Assembly: GCA_022448105.1 (NCBI GenBank)
Contig: JAKVAV010000001.1
Span: forward strand, 16,231-57,034
Length of the DNA stretch: 40,804 nucleotides
Reading direction: 5' to 3'
Source of the DNA: Flavobacteriales bacterium
GTDB taxonomy: Bacteria; Bacteroidota; Bacteroidia; Flavobacteriales_D; Cryomorphaceae
Shown: one piece after another, positions 25,808 through 33,260 of the stretch
How the letters are laid out: the number at the start of each line of letters is the position of its first letter
Position numbering within the stretch: the first letter of the stretch is position 1
Position numbers and translations under genes: made by a program
The notes under the pieces: model-generated
Seen by the model: the letters and a program-made list of their open reading frames with translations, nothing else
Told to the model about the DNA's origin: nothing
Databases searched by the model: none

Positions 25808-27115
25808 TTGAAGCAATACCTCGATAAATACACATATCGCCGCAGGTTGATTGAGGCTTCACCTCCTAAAGAACTCGGAATTGTAGTTGTTATTCCTTGC
25901 TACAATGAGACCGAGCTCAACCAAACCCTGGTTTCACTTCAAAGCTGCTCCAGACCTCCTTGTCATGTGGAGGTTATTGTTGTGGTTAACCAAACCGATA
26001 CGACCCCTTTACACATTATAAAAACCAACGAGAAAGCTTTTGATGAAGTCAAACGTTGGGAAGGCCGCACGACCGGAATGCGAGATCATGGTTTTAGTGT
26101 TTACGGTATCTTTGAAGAGGCCCTACCTAAAAAACATGCTGGGGTCGGTTTTGCCCGAAAAATTGGCATGGATGAAGCCGTAAGGCGATTCGATGATATT
26201 CAACGAGAAGATGGTATTATTGCTTGTTTCGATGCAGATAGCACTTGCAGCCCCAACTATCTAACAGAATTATATGACCATTTTAAAAGGTATCCACATA
26301 CTCCTGGTTGCGCGATAAAATTTGAGCACCCGACTTTCGGAACCGAGTTTGAGCCTAAAACCTATTTGGCCATTACCTATTACGAACTTCATCTACGCTA
26401 TTATAATCAGGCAATCAAGGCCACTGGTGTACCGTACGCTTTTCATACCGTAGGGTCTTCCATGGCCGTAAGGGCCTCTGCCTACCAGAAGCAAGGCGGA
26501 ATGAACAGGAGGAAAGCTGGAGAGGATTTCTACTTTCTCCACAAGATCATCGAATTAGGGAATTTCACTGAACTCAATTCTACTGTAGTTTACCCTTCGC
26601 CTCGACCATCAGACAGGGTGCCCTTTGGAACGGGCAAGGCAGTCAACGCTTATTTAACCAACGGCCAATCTGGATATTACACCTACAACTTGCAAGCATT
26701 CAGGTACCTTTCTGATTTCTTCCAAAATATTCCAGAATTCTACATAACGAAGCCTGAATTAGTGACTCTCGGGGGACAGATACCTTACGTGATGATGGAC
26801 TTCCTCAGTGCTTACTTTTTTGACGACCGGATTGTGGAGATTTACAGCAACAGTAAAGGACTAAGTAGTTTTGAAAAAAGATTTTACCGCTGGTTTAATG
26901 CATTTATGGTCTTGAAATTTGTACACTTCGTACGCGATAATGCACATCCCAATGTGCGGGTTGAACTAGCCGCGCTTGATCTATTGAGAAATATTGGCTA
27001 CCCAGCTGTTGAGAAAATTGGCTCGGTAGGAGAGTTGCTTGAAATTTATCGTCAGCTAGATCGAGGTGAGTCACCAGTACCAGTAAAATTCTTAACCACA
27101 AAAAACCCCGAATGA
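25808..27115 (+). CDS. Family 2-type glycosyltransferase
   Basis: A 435-residue GT-A fold glycosyltransferase. The nucleotide-binding start is LGIVVVIPCYNETELNQTLV, the metal-binding D-x-D equivalent is ACFDADSTCSPNYL, and the acceptor-side region has GEDFYFLHKIIELG with the conserved E-D of family 2. Sugar donor and acceptor are unknown. No membrane helices are obvious, so it is probably cytoplasmic. The frame stays open 160 bases into pdxH, but the sensible start is the TTG at 25808, one base after the pdxH stop (MKQYLDKYTYRRRL); there is no ATG between it and the catalytic domain. The last codons and stop form one arm and the loop of a hairpin that terminates the convergent THX gene. Confidence 0.85.
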   Translation: MKQYLDKYTYRRRLIEASPPKELGIVVVIPCYNETELNQTLVSLQSCSRPPCHVEVIVVVNQTDTTPLHIIKTNEKAFDEVKRWEGRTTGMRDHGFSVYGIFEEALPKKHAGVGFARKIGMDEAVRRFDDIQREDGIIACFDADSTCSPNYLTELYDHFKRYPHTPGCAIKFEHPTFGTEFEPKTYLAITYYELHLRYYNQAIKATGVPYAFHTVGSSMAVRASAYQKQGGMNRRKAGEDFYFLHKIIELGNFTELNSTVVYPSPRPSDRVPFGTGKAVNAYLTNGQSGYYTYNLQAFRYLSDFFQNIPEFYITKPELVTLGGQIPYVMMDFLSAYFFDDRIVEIYSNSKGLSSFEKRFYRWFNAFMVLKFVHFVRDNAHPNVRVELAALDLLRNIGYPAVEKIGSVGELLEIYRQLDRGESPVPVKFLTTKNPE

Positions 27116-27121
27116 TCGGGG
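27098..27121 (-). terminator. Rho-independent terminator of the THX gene, inside the glycosyltransferase 3' end
   Basis: Minus-strand hairpin CCCCGA-TCAT-TCGGGG (27106-27121) followed by TTTTTTGTGG. The stop codon of the opposite gene falls in the loop. On the plus strand no T-run follows, so it should act only on leftward transcripts. Confidence 0.75.
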
Positions 27122-27150
27122 TGTAGTTTATTGATTGTTTCGGAAAGAGG

Positions 27151-27405
27151 TTATTTCTTCTCTTCTGCTTTTTCAGTTGTTTTCTTTGATGTCGTCTTTT
27201 TTGCAGCAGCTTTCTTAGCAGGGGCTTTTTTCGCCGATGTTTTCTTTGGAGCCGCTTTTTTGGTTGGTTTTTCGGCTGCTTTGGTTTCTTTTTTTGGTCT
27301 TATTTCTGAGGGTTGGAAACTACTTCCACTGCTCTTGGTTCTTTTCTTACCGTAAGAGCCCTTGAAGCGTTTTCCCTTTTTGGATTTTCGGTCTCCTTTT
27401 CCCAT
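27151..27405 (-). CDS. Small ribosomal protein THX with a histone H1-like basic tail
   Basis: An 84-residue, highly basic protein in two parts. Residues 1-25, MGKGDRKSKKGKRF then KGSYGKKRTKS, match ribosomal protein THX (bTHX), a 25-30 residue peptide that sits in the head of the small subunit in Thermus and relatives. Residues 26-84 form a low-complexity tail of Lys, Ala, Thr and Pro, with repeats such as KKAAPKK, AKKAPAKKAAAKKTTSKK, much like bacterial histone H1-like proteins. The tail could contact rRNA or DNA; this is inference. The gene follows a TrmH-type methyltransferase gene (40-base gap) and is close to the HU gene. Its leftward transcript ends at the hairpin at 27106-27121. The basic composition could suggest an H1-like protein alone, but the N-terminal match is specific. 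Confidence 0.85.
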   Translation of the reverse strand: MGKGDRKSKKGKRFKGSYGKKRTKSSGSSFQPSEIRPKKETKAAEKPTKKAAPKKTSAKKAPAKKAAAKKTTSKKTTEKAEEKK

Positions 27406-27445
27406 TGATTCGTTAAGTTTAGGTTAATAGTCCCAATATACGAAT

Positions 27446-28117
27446 CTAATTGGCTCTTCTACTCCGGTAGTAGTGTTCAACTATTTTATCGCTCCGATTT
27501 ATCGAGCTCATACACCAACTTAAGAGTACTTCTGTTTGTTGTTCTTCGGTAAGTAACAGATTTCTTTCATCTCGAATGAATTTACTTCGAAGTGAATGTA
27601 AACTTATGGCTGCTGCCACACTTATATTGAAACTCTCAGTAAAGCCGTACATCGGGATTCTAACCAGCTGGTCAGAATTTGATTTAACCACTTCCGAAAT
27701 GCCCTGCATCTCGGTGCCAAAAACCAATGCAACGGGTTTATCCGTTTGAATATCGTCAATGGAGAGATCCGTATGTGGAGTGGTGGCAGCAATGAGATAG
27801 CCTTTGTCTTTGAGGAAATTCAAGCAGTGATCAGTGTTCTGTTCTTGATCGTTGTACCGACTAATGGATAGCCACTTTGAGCTGCCCTGTTCTATGTCGG
27901 GGTGCGGATTCCATTGGTTTCGGTTCTCAATAATGTGCACATCCTGAATTCCGAAACAATCGCAGGAACGGAGAACCGCTGCGGCATTATGAGATTGATA
28001 GATATCTTCTAGAACCACGGCAATACTCTTGGTTCGTTTTTCTACCGTTTCCAAAAACAGCTCTTTTCTGTTTTCGGAGATCATCGTGAAGAGGTATTCT
28101 AGAAGTTCTTGGTTCAT
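27446..28117 (-). CDS. TrmH/SpoU-family RNA 2'-O-methyltransferase
   Basis: A 223-residue SPOUT methyltransferase, most like TrmH, which methylates the 2'-OH of G18 in tRNA. Motif 1 is SHNAAAVLRSCDCFG, motif 2 LVFGTEMQGIS and motif 3 IPMYGFTESFNISVAAAI; together they form the knotted S-adenosylmethionine site and contain the catalytic Arg and the dimer contacts. The C-terminal tail with DKIVEHYYRSRR is typical of TrmH in this phylum. The precise target (tRNA G18 or an rRNA site) is inferred. It lies between HU and THX on the same strand, behind the HU terminator at 28128-28159, so it probably has its own promoter, which I could not fix. Confidence 0.88.
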   Translation of the reverse strand: MNQELLEYLFTMISENRKELFLETVEKRTKSIAVVLEDIYQSHNAAAVLRSCDCFGIQDVHIIENRNQWNPHPDIEQGSSKWLSISRYNDQEQNTDHCLNFLKDKGYLIAATTPHTDLSIDDIQTDKPVALVFGTEMQGISEVVKSNSDQLVRIPMYGFTESFNISVAAAISLHSLRSKFIRDERNLLLTEEQQTEVLLSWCMSSINRSDKIVEHYYRSRRAN

Positions 28118-28127
28118 TCAAGCAGAA

Positions 28128-28159
28128 ACAAAAAAGTCTCTTCATTTGGAAGAGACTTT
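28128..28159 (-). terminator. Rho-independent terminator of the HU gene
   Basis: Minus-strand hairpin AAAGTCTCTTC with GAAGAGACTTT (11 base pairs, 28133-28159, five-base loop) followed by TTTTTTG. It lies 21 bases past the HU stop. Confidence 0.85.
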
Positions 28160-28179
28160 CTAAATAATGAAAGCGTGAA

Positions 28180-28452
28180 TTACTTCACTTTGTCAGACAA
28201 GTCAGCTCCTGCCTTGAACTTAACTACCTTTTTAGCAGCGATGTTGATTTCTTTTCCAGTTTGCGGGTTACGACCTTTACGCGCAGCACGCTCACTTATA
28301 GAAAAAGAACCAAAACCCACCAAAGCAACGCGATCTCCTTTTTTAAGAGCTGCTGTAGTTGTGTTGATGAATCCGTCTAGTGCTTTTTTTGCATCTGCTT
28401 TAGAAAGTCCAGCATCTTCTGCCATGGCTTCTACCAATTCTGCTTTGTTCAT
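28180..28452 (-). CDS. HU-family DNA-binding protein
   Basis: A 90-residue histone-like protein that bends and compacts DNA. The dimerisation helices are in MNKAELVEAMAEDAGLSKAD and KKALDGFINTTTAALKKGD, the beta-saddle is VALVGFGSFSISERAARKG, and the DNA-binding arm is GRNPQTGKEINIAAKK, with the intercalating Pro. Length and all core residues are typical of HU. It is alone between its own promoter (28494-28524) and its own terminator, as expected for an abundant protein. IHF is unlikely, because the arm carries the HU form GRNPQTG and the protein has no IHF-specific extensions. Confidence 0.97.
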   Translation of the reverse strand: MNKAELVEAMAEDAGLSKADAKKALDGFINTTTAALKKGDRVALVGFGSFSISERAARKGRNPQTGKEINIAAKKVVKFKAGADLSDKVK

Positions 28453-28493
28453 TAGGATTGAAAATTTAGTGTTTAGAAATCATTGAACGAGAG

Positions 28494-28524
28494 CAAATTT
28501 ACACGAATAACCAAGCGGGACAAG
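28494..28524 (-). promoter_or_regulatory. Promoter of the HU gene
   Basis: On the minus strand CTTG (28521-28524), 19 bases, then TAAATTTG (28494-28501), a full -7 match with one mismatch in the -33 box. The leader to the ATG at 28452 would be about 35 bases. Confidence 0.6.
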
Positions 28525-28619
28525 CCTTTGCGGCGATTGTGCGGGTGTTTGTTGATAAAATAGGAGCTTTGTTGAAAAGTACAACCTAAAAACCTTGGAT
28601 TCATCCTGTTTTCGGGGAT

Positions 28620-29009
28620 TTACGGTCCTTTTACTCGGTCTTTTCCCAGAAATTCTGGACTCTGAATACTCAAAACGCGAAGAGGTTCGTCTGAAATCAC
28701 CTTCACCATATGCCAACTTTCAGAAGGAATAAAGGTGTAGGTCCCCGATGAAACGATACTGGTATCGCTGTTTAGCACGAACTCACCTTCGCCCGAAAGG
28801 ACGTAAACATGCTCGCTGTGATAAGCGTGGTAATGAAGAGGTACATCATTTCTTACCTGAATCAAAAATGAAGAGGTGAGCGTGTCTCCAGCCAACCGCT
28901 TCACCACAATATTATCGTCCGAAGCGCTAGACCAATTAGAAATGTTGGTTTGTGCTGAGCATAAAAAGCTCAATAATGACAGAACGACCGCCGTAATGGT
29001 ATTCTTCAT
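28620..29009 (-). CDS. Secreted cupin-domain protein
   Basis: A 129-residue protein with a Sec signal peptide (hydrophobic residues 5-17, cleavage likely after CSA before QTN) and a single cupin domain. The metal-binding first motif is in PLHYHAYHSEHVYVLSGEGE, with three or four His and a Glu, and the second motif in YTFIPSESWHMVKV contributes the last His. The fold often binds a metal and a small ligand; no catalytic role can be read. It should act in the periplasm. Its ATG overlaps the stop of fmt (ATGA), so it is probably translated from the same message, although its subject has no evident link to translation initiation. Confidence 0.87.
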   Translation of the reverse strand: MKNTITAVVLSLLSFLCSAQTNISNWSSASDDNIVVKRLAGDTLTSSFLIQVRNDVPLHYHAYHSEHVYVLSGEGEFVLNSDTSIVSSGTYTFIPSESWHMVKVISDEPLRVLSIQSPEFLGKDRVKGP

Positions 29010-29941
29010 GACAAGAATTTAAAGGAATCACTCAATTGATATCCATTCAAAAAGCTTTGAACAGTTCCTCTCTTTTTGCCAGGAACTTGAATTTCTAGTA
29101 TTTCTAGGAAGAAGTCTTTCGTTTGGACATAGAGTTTACCCTTTGAGCTATCAATCTCTCCGGGGTTATCTCCTGATTCACGATCGGTAATCATCGTTTT
29201 GAAAATCTTTACGCGGTCAAAATCTCCTTCAGAGACTAACGAAAAAGCGGCGGGATAAGGACTTAATCCTCTGATATGATCGTGGATCACCTTTGCTGGT
29301 TGATTCCAGAATATCTGGCAGTCTTTTTTGAAGATCTTATGAGCCATTTTTAGCTCGGCACTTTCTAACTGATCTTTTGAAGCGACACTTCCCTTTTCAA
29401 TATCTATCACTGTATCTACTAATAGACCCGCTCCGAGTTCCATCATCTTGTCATGGAGATCACCTGCAGTTTCGTTTTCGCCAATCTCACAAGTCACGCT
29501 ATCGATGATCGCACCGGTGTCGATATTTTCGTTTATAAAAAAGGTGGTGAGTCCAGTTTTCGTCTCTCCGTTCATAATAGCCCTATTAATTGGCGCTGCC
29601 CCCCGGTAGTCGGGCAGTAGAGAGCCATGAAGGTTGATCGTTCCTTTTGGCGGCATGGACCACACCGCATGAGGAAGCATGCGAAAAGCAACGACGACGA
29701 AAAGATCAGCACCAAGAGCTTCTAGTTTACTATGAAATACGGTATCCTTTAAATTGATGGGCTGCAAAACCTTCAAACCGAGATCAAGCGCGGCTTCCTT
29801 CACTGCAGAGTGGCGAATTTTCTTCCCTCTACCGGATGGCTTATCTACTGCAGTAATCACTCCAACTACCTCATGATGTTCGATTAATTTTTTTAACGAA
29901 GGAACCGCAAAGTCTGGCGTTCCCATGAATACAATCTTCAT
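29006..29941 (-). CDS. fmt: Methionyl-tRNA formyltransferase
   Basis: A 311-residue enzyme that formylates initiator methionyl-tRNA using 10-formyltetrahydrofolate. The N-terminal formyltransferase domain starts MKIVFMGTPDFAVPSLKKLI and contains the folate-binding INLHGSLLPDYRGAAPIN (with the Asn-His of the catalytic triad) and FFINENIDTGAII (Asp). The C-terminal OB-like domain (about 205-311) is recognisable by IRGLSPYPAAFS. I chose the ATG at 29941; a TTG at 29956 would add five residues and lie inside the upstream gene. It starts 7 bases after the stop of the RlmI-like gene and its own stop overlaps the cupin start, giving a four-gene leftward run headed by recQ. Confidence 0.96.
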   Translation of the reverse strand: MKIVFMGTPDFAVPSLKKLIEHHEVVGVITAVDKPSGRGKKIRHSAVKEAALDLGLKVLQPINLKDTVFHSKLEALGADLFVVVAFRMLPHAVWSMPPKGTINLHGSLLPDYRGAAPINRAIMNGETKTGLTTFFINENIDTGAIIDSVTCEIGENETAGDLHDKMMELGAGLLVDTVIDIEKGSVASKDQLESAELKMAHKIFKKDCQIFWNQPAKVIHDHIRGLSPYPAAFSLVSEGDFDRVKIFKTMITDRESGDNPGEIDSSKGKLYVQTKDFFLEILEIQVPGKKRGTVQSFLNGYQLSDSFKFLS

Positions 29942-29948
29942 CTCTTTC

Positions 29949-31106
29949 TTAGTCAATTCTTAAAAGTAATCCTTTAAGGTACTCTCCTTCCGGATGATAA
30001 ATACTTACCGGATGATCAGGCGGTTGGTGTAGATGTTTTAATACTCTAACATCTCTGCCAGTCTCCATTGCGGCCGCAGCGATCGTGTGTTCAAAAAGAT
30101 CAGGAGTGACCACCTGACTGCAGCTAAAGGTAAACAGCAGGCTTCCTGCCTTCGCCTTTTTCATCGTCATCGCATTGAGACGTTTATATGCTTGTACAGC
30201 TTTATGTCTGGCTGATCGATGTTTTGCGAAAGCGGGAGGATCTAAAACGATTATGTCGTATAAATCAACCTTTGCTTCGCTAAAGAAACGCAAGGCATCG
30301 GCCTGAATACTCTGATGTTTCTCTCCGGCAATAGAATTCATTTGTAGGTGCTCTTCTCCAAGCTTTAATGCCATCTCAGAACTGTCGAGACTGTGGACCG
30401 ATTCCGCTCCAGCCTTGAGCGCATAAATTGAAAAACCTCCTGTGTAGCTGAACGCATTGAGGACTTTCTTGCCATGCGCAAGAGAACCCAAAAGTGCTCG
30501 ATTCTCACGCTGATCAATGAAAAATCCCGTTTTCTGTCCCTTCGCCCAGTTGGCAAAAAAAGTGTGCCCATTCTCCAAGAATTCTGTGCCTTCAACTGGA
30601 AGAACAGATTGACCGCGATTCTTCTCCGCTGAAATATGAATGACATGGTCAAAATCAATTCCATCCAAACTCTTAAGCCCCTTTTCGATCAAGGAGAAGT
30701 CCTGCGACATTCCAGAACTATGCGTTTGTACTACCGCACAATTGGCGTAAACATCTATTACTAAACCCGGAAGTTGATCTCCTTCACCGTGAACGAGTCT
30801 AAAGGCATTGGTCTCTTCTGATGGAAGATCGATGAACCGCCTCGTTTCTAAAGCATTTTGAAGCTTCTTCTGGTAAAAATCCGCGTCAATTGCAGACTGA
30901 TTAAAGCTCAATAACCTCACGGCAATGCTGCGTTGACCGAAGTGACCCGTCCCGAGGATGTTATTTTTTGAATCAGCTATACAGACCTTTTCGCCTTCAG
31001 ATAGCCCACTCATATCTGAGTAAATACCTCCAGAGAAAACCCAAGGATGTTTTCGTCTTATACTTTTGAGACTCTTATCTTTCAGCTTAATAATGGGGTA
31101 GTCCAT
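29949..31106 (-). CDS. RlmI-like class I rRNA (cytosine-C5) methyltransferase
   Basis: A 385-residue protein with an N-terminal PUA RNA-binding domain (IRRKHPWVFSGGIY at about 17-30) followed by a fused Rossmann methyltransferase. The S-adenosylmethionine loop is VLNAFSYTGGFSIYALKAGA, the catalytic Pro motif is VLDPPAFAKHR and the catalytic Cys lies in LLFTFSCSQVV. RlmI methylates C1962 of 23S rRNA in E. coli; the same target is likely but not proven. The ATG at 31106 (MDYPIIKLKDKS) is preferred to a TTG at 31115, because a perfect -7 box at 31113-31120 overlaps that TTG, which points to a nearly leaderless message. It lies 23 bases after recQ on the same strand. Confidence 0.9.
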   Translation of the reverse strand: MDYPIIKLKDKSLKSIRRKHPWVFSGGIYSDMSGLSEGEKVCIADSKNNILGTGHFGQRSIAVRLLSFNQSAIDADFYQKKLQNALETRRFIDLPSEETNAFRLVHGEGDQLPGLVIDVYANCAVVQTHSSGMSQDFSLIEKGLKSLDGIDFDHVIHISAEKNRGQSVLPVEGTEFLENGHTFFANWAKGQKTGFFIDQRENRALLGSLAHGKKVLNAFSYTGGFSIYALKAGAESVHSLDSSEMALKLGEEHLQMNSIAGEKHQSIQADALRFFSEAKVDLYDIIVLDPPAFAKHRSARHKAVQAYKRLNAMTMKKAKAGSLLFTFSCSQVVTPDLFEHTIAAAAMETGRDVRVLKHLHQPPDHPVSIYHPEGEYLKGLLLRID

Positions 31107-31112
31107 GGTTAG

Positions 31113-31120
31113 CAAAAGTA
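31113..31120 (-). promoter_or_regulatory. -7 promoter box of the RlmI-like gene
   Basis: The minus strand reads TACTTTTG, a full match to TAnnTTTG. Transcription would start within a few bases of the ATG at 31106, so the message would be essentially leaderless. No clear -33 box. Confidence 0.45.
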
Positions 31121-31129
31121 ATTTCTTTG

Positions 31130-33040
31130 CTAAGACTTTAACGAAACAACGTTTGAAGAGCTCACAATGATCTCTTTATTATCTGCCATCCATCGAAGCG
31201 TAGAAGAAACTTCTGCCGATTTCACACCGGGTAGCCGATTCAAATACCCTAATGTTCTAGGCTCTTTGGCTATTTCCTCTTTTATGAGTTTGTAGCTTTC
31301 AAACTGCTTTCCTTCTGCGGGTTTAGTCTTTTTTCTGGCAAGGCAAACATCGCAACGACCGCAATCTTCCGCGGAATAATCATCGAAGTAAGCCACCAAC
31401 TGGCGGCTTCGGCAGATCACGTCATTTTGAGTGTAGCGTAAAACAGCCATCATTTTATCTTCCAGTCTTTTCTTGTGTGCTTTGAGCAGTTCATCGTTCA
31501 GCTTCAAATCATCGACTTTGATTCGGTTTGAGGAAAAAGTGATAAATGGCAAGTCTGTATGAGCTTGAAATGTAATCACGCGTAATTCCGCGAGGTATTC
31601 CAATTGGCTCTTAACCTCCCCGTAGTTGGATTTTAGCCTTCTAGCAATGGCCATTTCGTCGACTTTTGTCGGATGATCGAAAAGGCCTTCGTATGATCGT
31701 AGCAAAACGCGAATCAGAGGTTCAAGCTTTGGATGACCGATTTCAAAACTGTAGAGCTCCTTGGTATTCATTAAAACATGAACACGAGAAGGGTTGAAGA
31801 TAGCATCTGAAAGTGATAAGATTCCTTCTCTTTCAAGTGCTTTGAGGCAATGAACGGTGTTAGTTGGATTGAGGTTGAAGCGTTTGGCAAAGGCTTTTAA
31901 ATCGAATACTTTATTGTCTTCGCTGGCTATGCCCGTTGCAAGTTGGTAATGGTTCACCAAGGCTCTGTAGACCTTCTTTATCTCAGCTTTTACGGGAATC
32001 TGTTGACGCACTCTATCTTCCAAGTTTTTTCTGTCTTCGTCATTGACGAGGCAAATGGCGTAGGCCTTTTTCCCATCCCGCCCAGCCCTTCCAGCCTCTT
32101 GAAAGTATGCTTCAAGCCCCGAAGGCAAGTCGACGTGTATGACAAACCTCACATCAGGCTTGTCGATTCCCATTCCGAAGGCGTTCGTCGCAACTACGAC
32201 TTGAGCTTTATTGGCAATCCACATGGTTTGAGTTTCCTGGCGATCTTTGGTCGACATTCCTCCGTGATAGGGCAGCGCTCCAATGCCATTTGCGCGCAGC
32301 AAATGAGCCTGTCGTAAAGTCTCTCTTCTTGTGCTGACATAGATGATCCCACTACCTCGAAGATTCTTTATTGCGCTCACCATTCGATTTAGCTTATGCC
32401 CCTCTTCTTGAACGACGTATATCAAGTTTTCTCTAGTAAAGCTTTTTTTGTAGATACGTGTGCTATTCAGATCGAGCTTGTTGATAATATCGTCAATGAC
32501 ATCTTCAGTTGCTGTTGCTGTCAATGCCACGAAGGGAGTAGGTTTAGGTAATAGAGAACGAAGTTCAATGATTTCTCTATAGGCAGGTCTGAAGTCGTGC
32601 CCCCATTCCGAAATGCAATGAGCCTCATCTACTGCGACCATGGAAACCTTCATTCTTTTCAGTCTCTCTTTAAAAAGTTGAGATTTGATTCTTTCGGGGG
32701 AGACATACACGAACTTGAGAGCACCGTGAACTGCATTGTCAAGGGCGACGTCAATTTCTCTTTTTGATTTCGCGTTAGTAATAGCAAACGCGGTGATCCC
32801 ACGTTTTCGAAGGTTCTGCACTTGATCATTCATCAAAGCGATGAGTGGCGAAATCACCAAACAAACTCCTTCCATGACCATAGCCGGAACCTGAAAACAA
32901 ATCGATTTTCCGCCTCCGGTTGGAAGTAAAGCCAAGGTGTCATTACCTTCTAAGATAGATTCTATGATATCCTCTTGAAGTGGTCTAAAGCTTTTATGGC
33001 CCCAGTACTTTTTAAGAATTCCGAATATTTGATTCTCCAT
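31130..33040 (-). CDS. recQ: ATP-dependent DNA helicase RecQ, without HRDC domain
   Basis: A 636-residue superfamily 2 helicase that unwinds DNA 3'-5' in recombination and repair. The helicase core has the RecQ motif 0 in KYWGHKSFRPLQEDI, Walker A LLPTGGGKSICFQ, VDEAHCISEWGHDFRP, VALTATAT, GIIYVSTR and EAGRAGRDG (motif VI). The zinc-binding RQC region is CRSRQLVAYFDDYS then CGRCDVC. The C-terminus has no recognisable HRDC domain; after the zinc module only about 65 residues remain, with a winged-helix-like RTLGYLNRLPGVKSAEVSST. I chose the ATG at 33040 (MENQIFGILKKYWG); the frame is open to 33181, but that extension has no family resemblance. It heads the recQ, RlmI-like, fmt, cupin run. Confidence 0.95.
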   Translation of the reverse strand: MENQIFGILKKYWGHKSFRPLQEDIIESILEGNDTLALLPTGGGKSICFQVPAMVMEGVCLVISPLIALMNDQVQNLRKRGITAFAITNAKSKREIDVALDNAVHGALKFVYVSPERIKSQLFKERLKRMKVSMVAVDEAHCISEWGHDFRPAYREIIELRSLLPKPTPFVALTATATEDVIDDIINKLDLNSTRIYKKSFTRENLIYVVQEEGHKLNRMVSAIKNLRGSGIIYVSTRRETLRQAHLLRANGIGALPYHGGMSTKDRQETQTMWIANKAQVVVATNAFGMGIDKPDVRFVIHVDLPSGLEAYFQEAGRAGRDGKKAYAICLVNDEDRKNLEDRVRQQIPVKAEIKKVYRALVNHYQLATGIASEDNKVFDLKAFAKRFNLNPTNTVHCLKALEREGILSLSDAIFNPSRVHVLMNTKELYSFEIGHPKLEPLIRVLLRSYEGLFDHPTKVDEMAIARRLKSNYGEVKSQLEYLAELRVITFQAHTDLPFITFSSNRIKVDDLKLNDELLKAHKKRLEDKMMAVLRYTQNDVICRSRQLVAYFDDYSAEDCGRCDVCLARKKTKPAEGKQFESYKLIKEEIAKEPRTLGYLNRLPGVKSAEVSSTLRWMADNKEIIVSSSNVVSLKS

Positions 33041-33207
33041 TCTGTTAATCAGACGACAAGTAGAACAAAATAACAAATATTGGCCTTTGCGTGAAAGTTG
33101 ATATTCTCTACTGACTAACTTAGCAATATCCTTAAGTTCAATGGGAAAGCTCGATTTCACGCCAAAGTGTTCAGCGCACACTTAGTTGATAATGAATCCT
33201 TTTCACC

Positions 33208-33238
33208 TTTGAATGCACGCTGATAATAGCTATTTTTG
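33208..33238 (+). promoter_or_regulatory. Promoter of ilvE, deciding its start
   Basis: TTTG at 33208-33211, 19 bases, then TATTTTTG at 33231-33238: a complete Bacteroidetes promoter. It lies downstream of the first ATG of the frame (33213) and supports the ATG at 33261, with a leader of about 16 bases. Confidence 0.7.
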
Positions 33239-33260
33239 CACTCCCAATTTGGAACCAGAA

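Noticed and set aside
28480-28716. Minus-strand ORF overlapping the cupin gene's end
   Set aside because: Out of frame with the cupin, low-complexity basic composition, and it would run through the HU promoter.
33041-33181. 47-residue N-terminal extension of RecQ
   Set aside because: No resemblance to RecQ; the canonical start MENQIFGILKKYWG is at 33040.
33213-33260. 16-residue N-terminal extension of IlvE
   Set aside because: A full-consensus promoter at 33208-33238 overlaps it, so this ATG would not be in the transcript.
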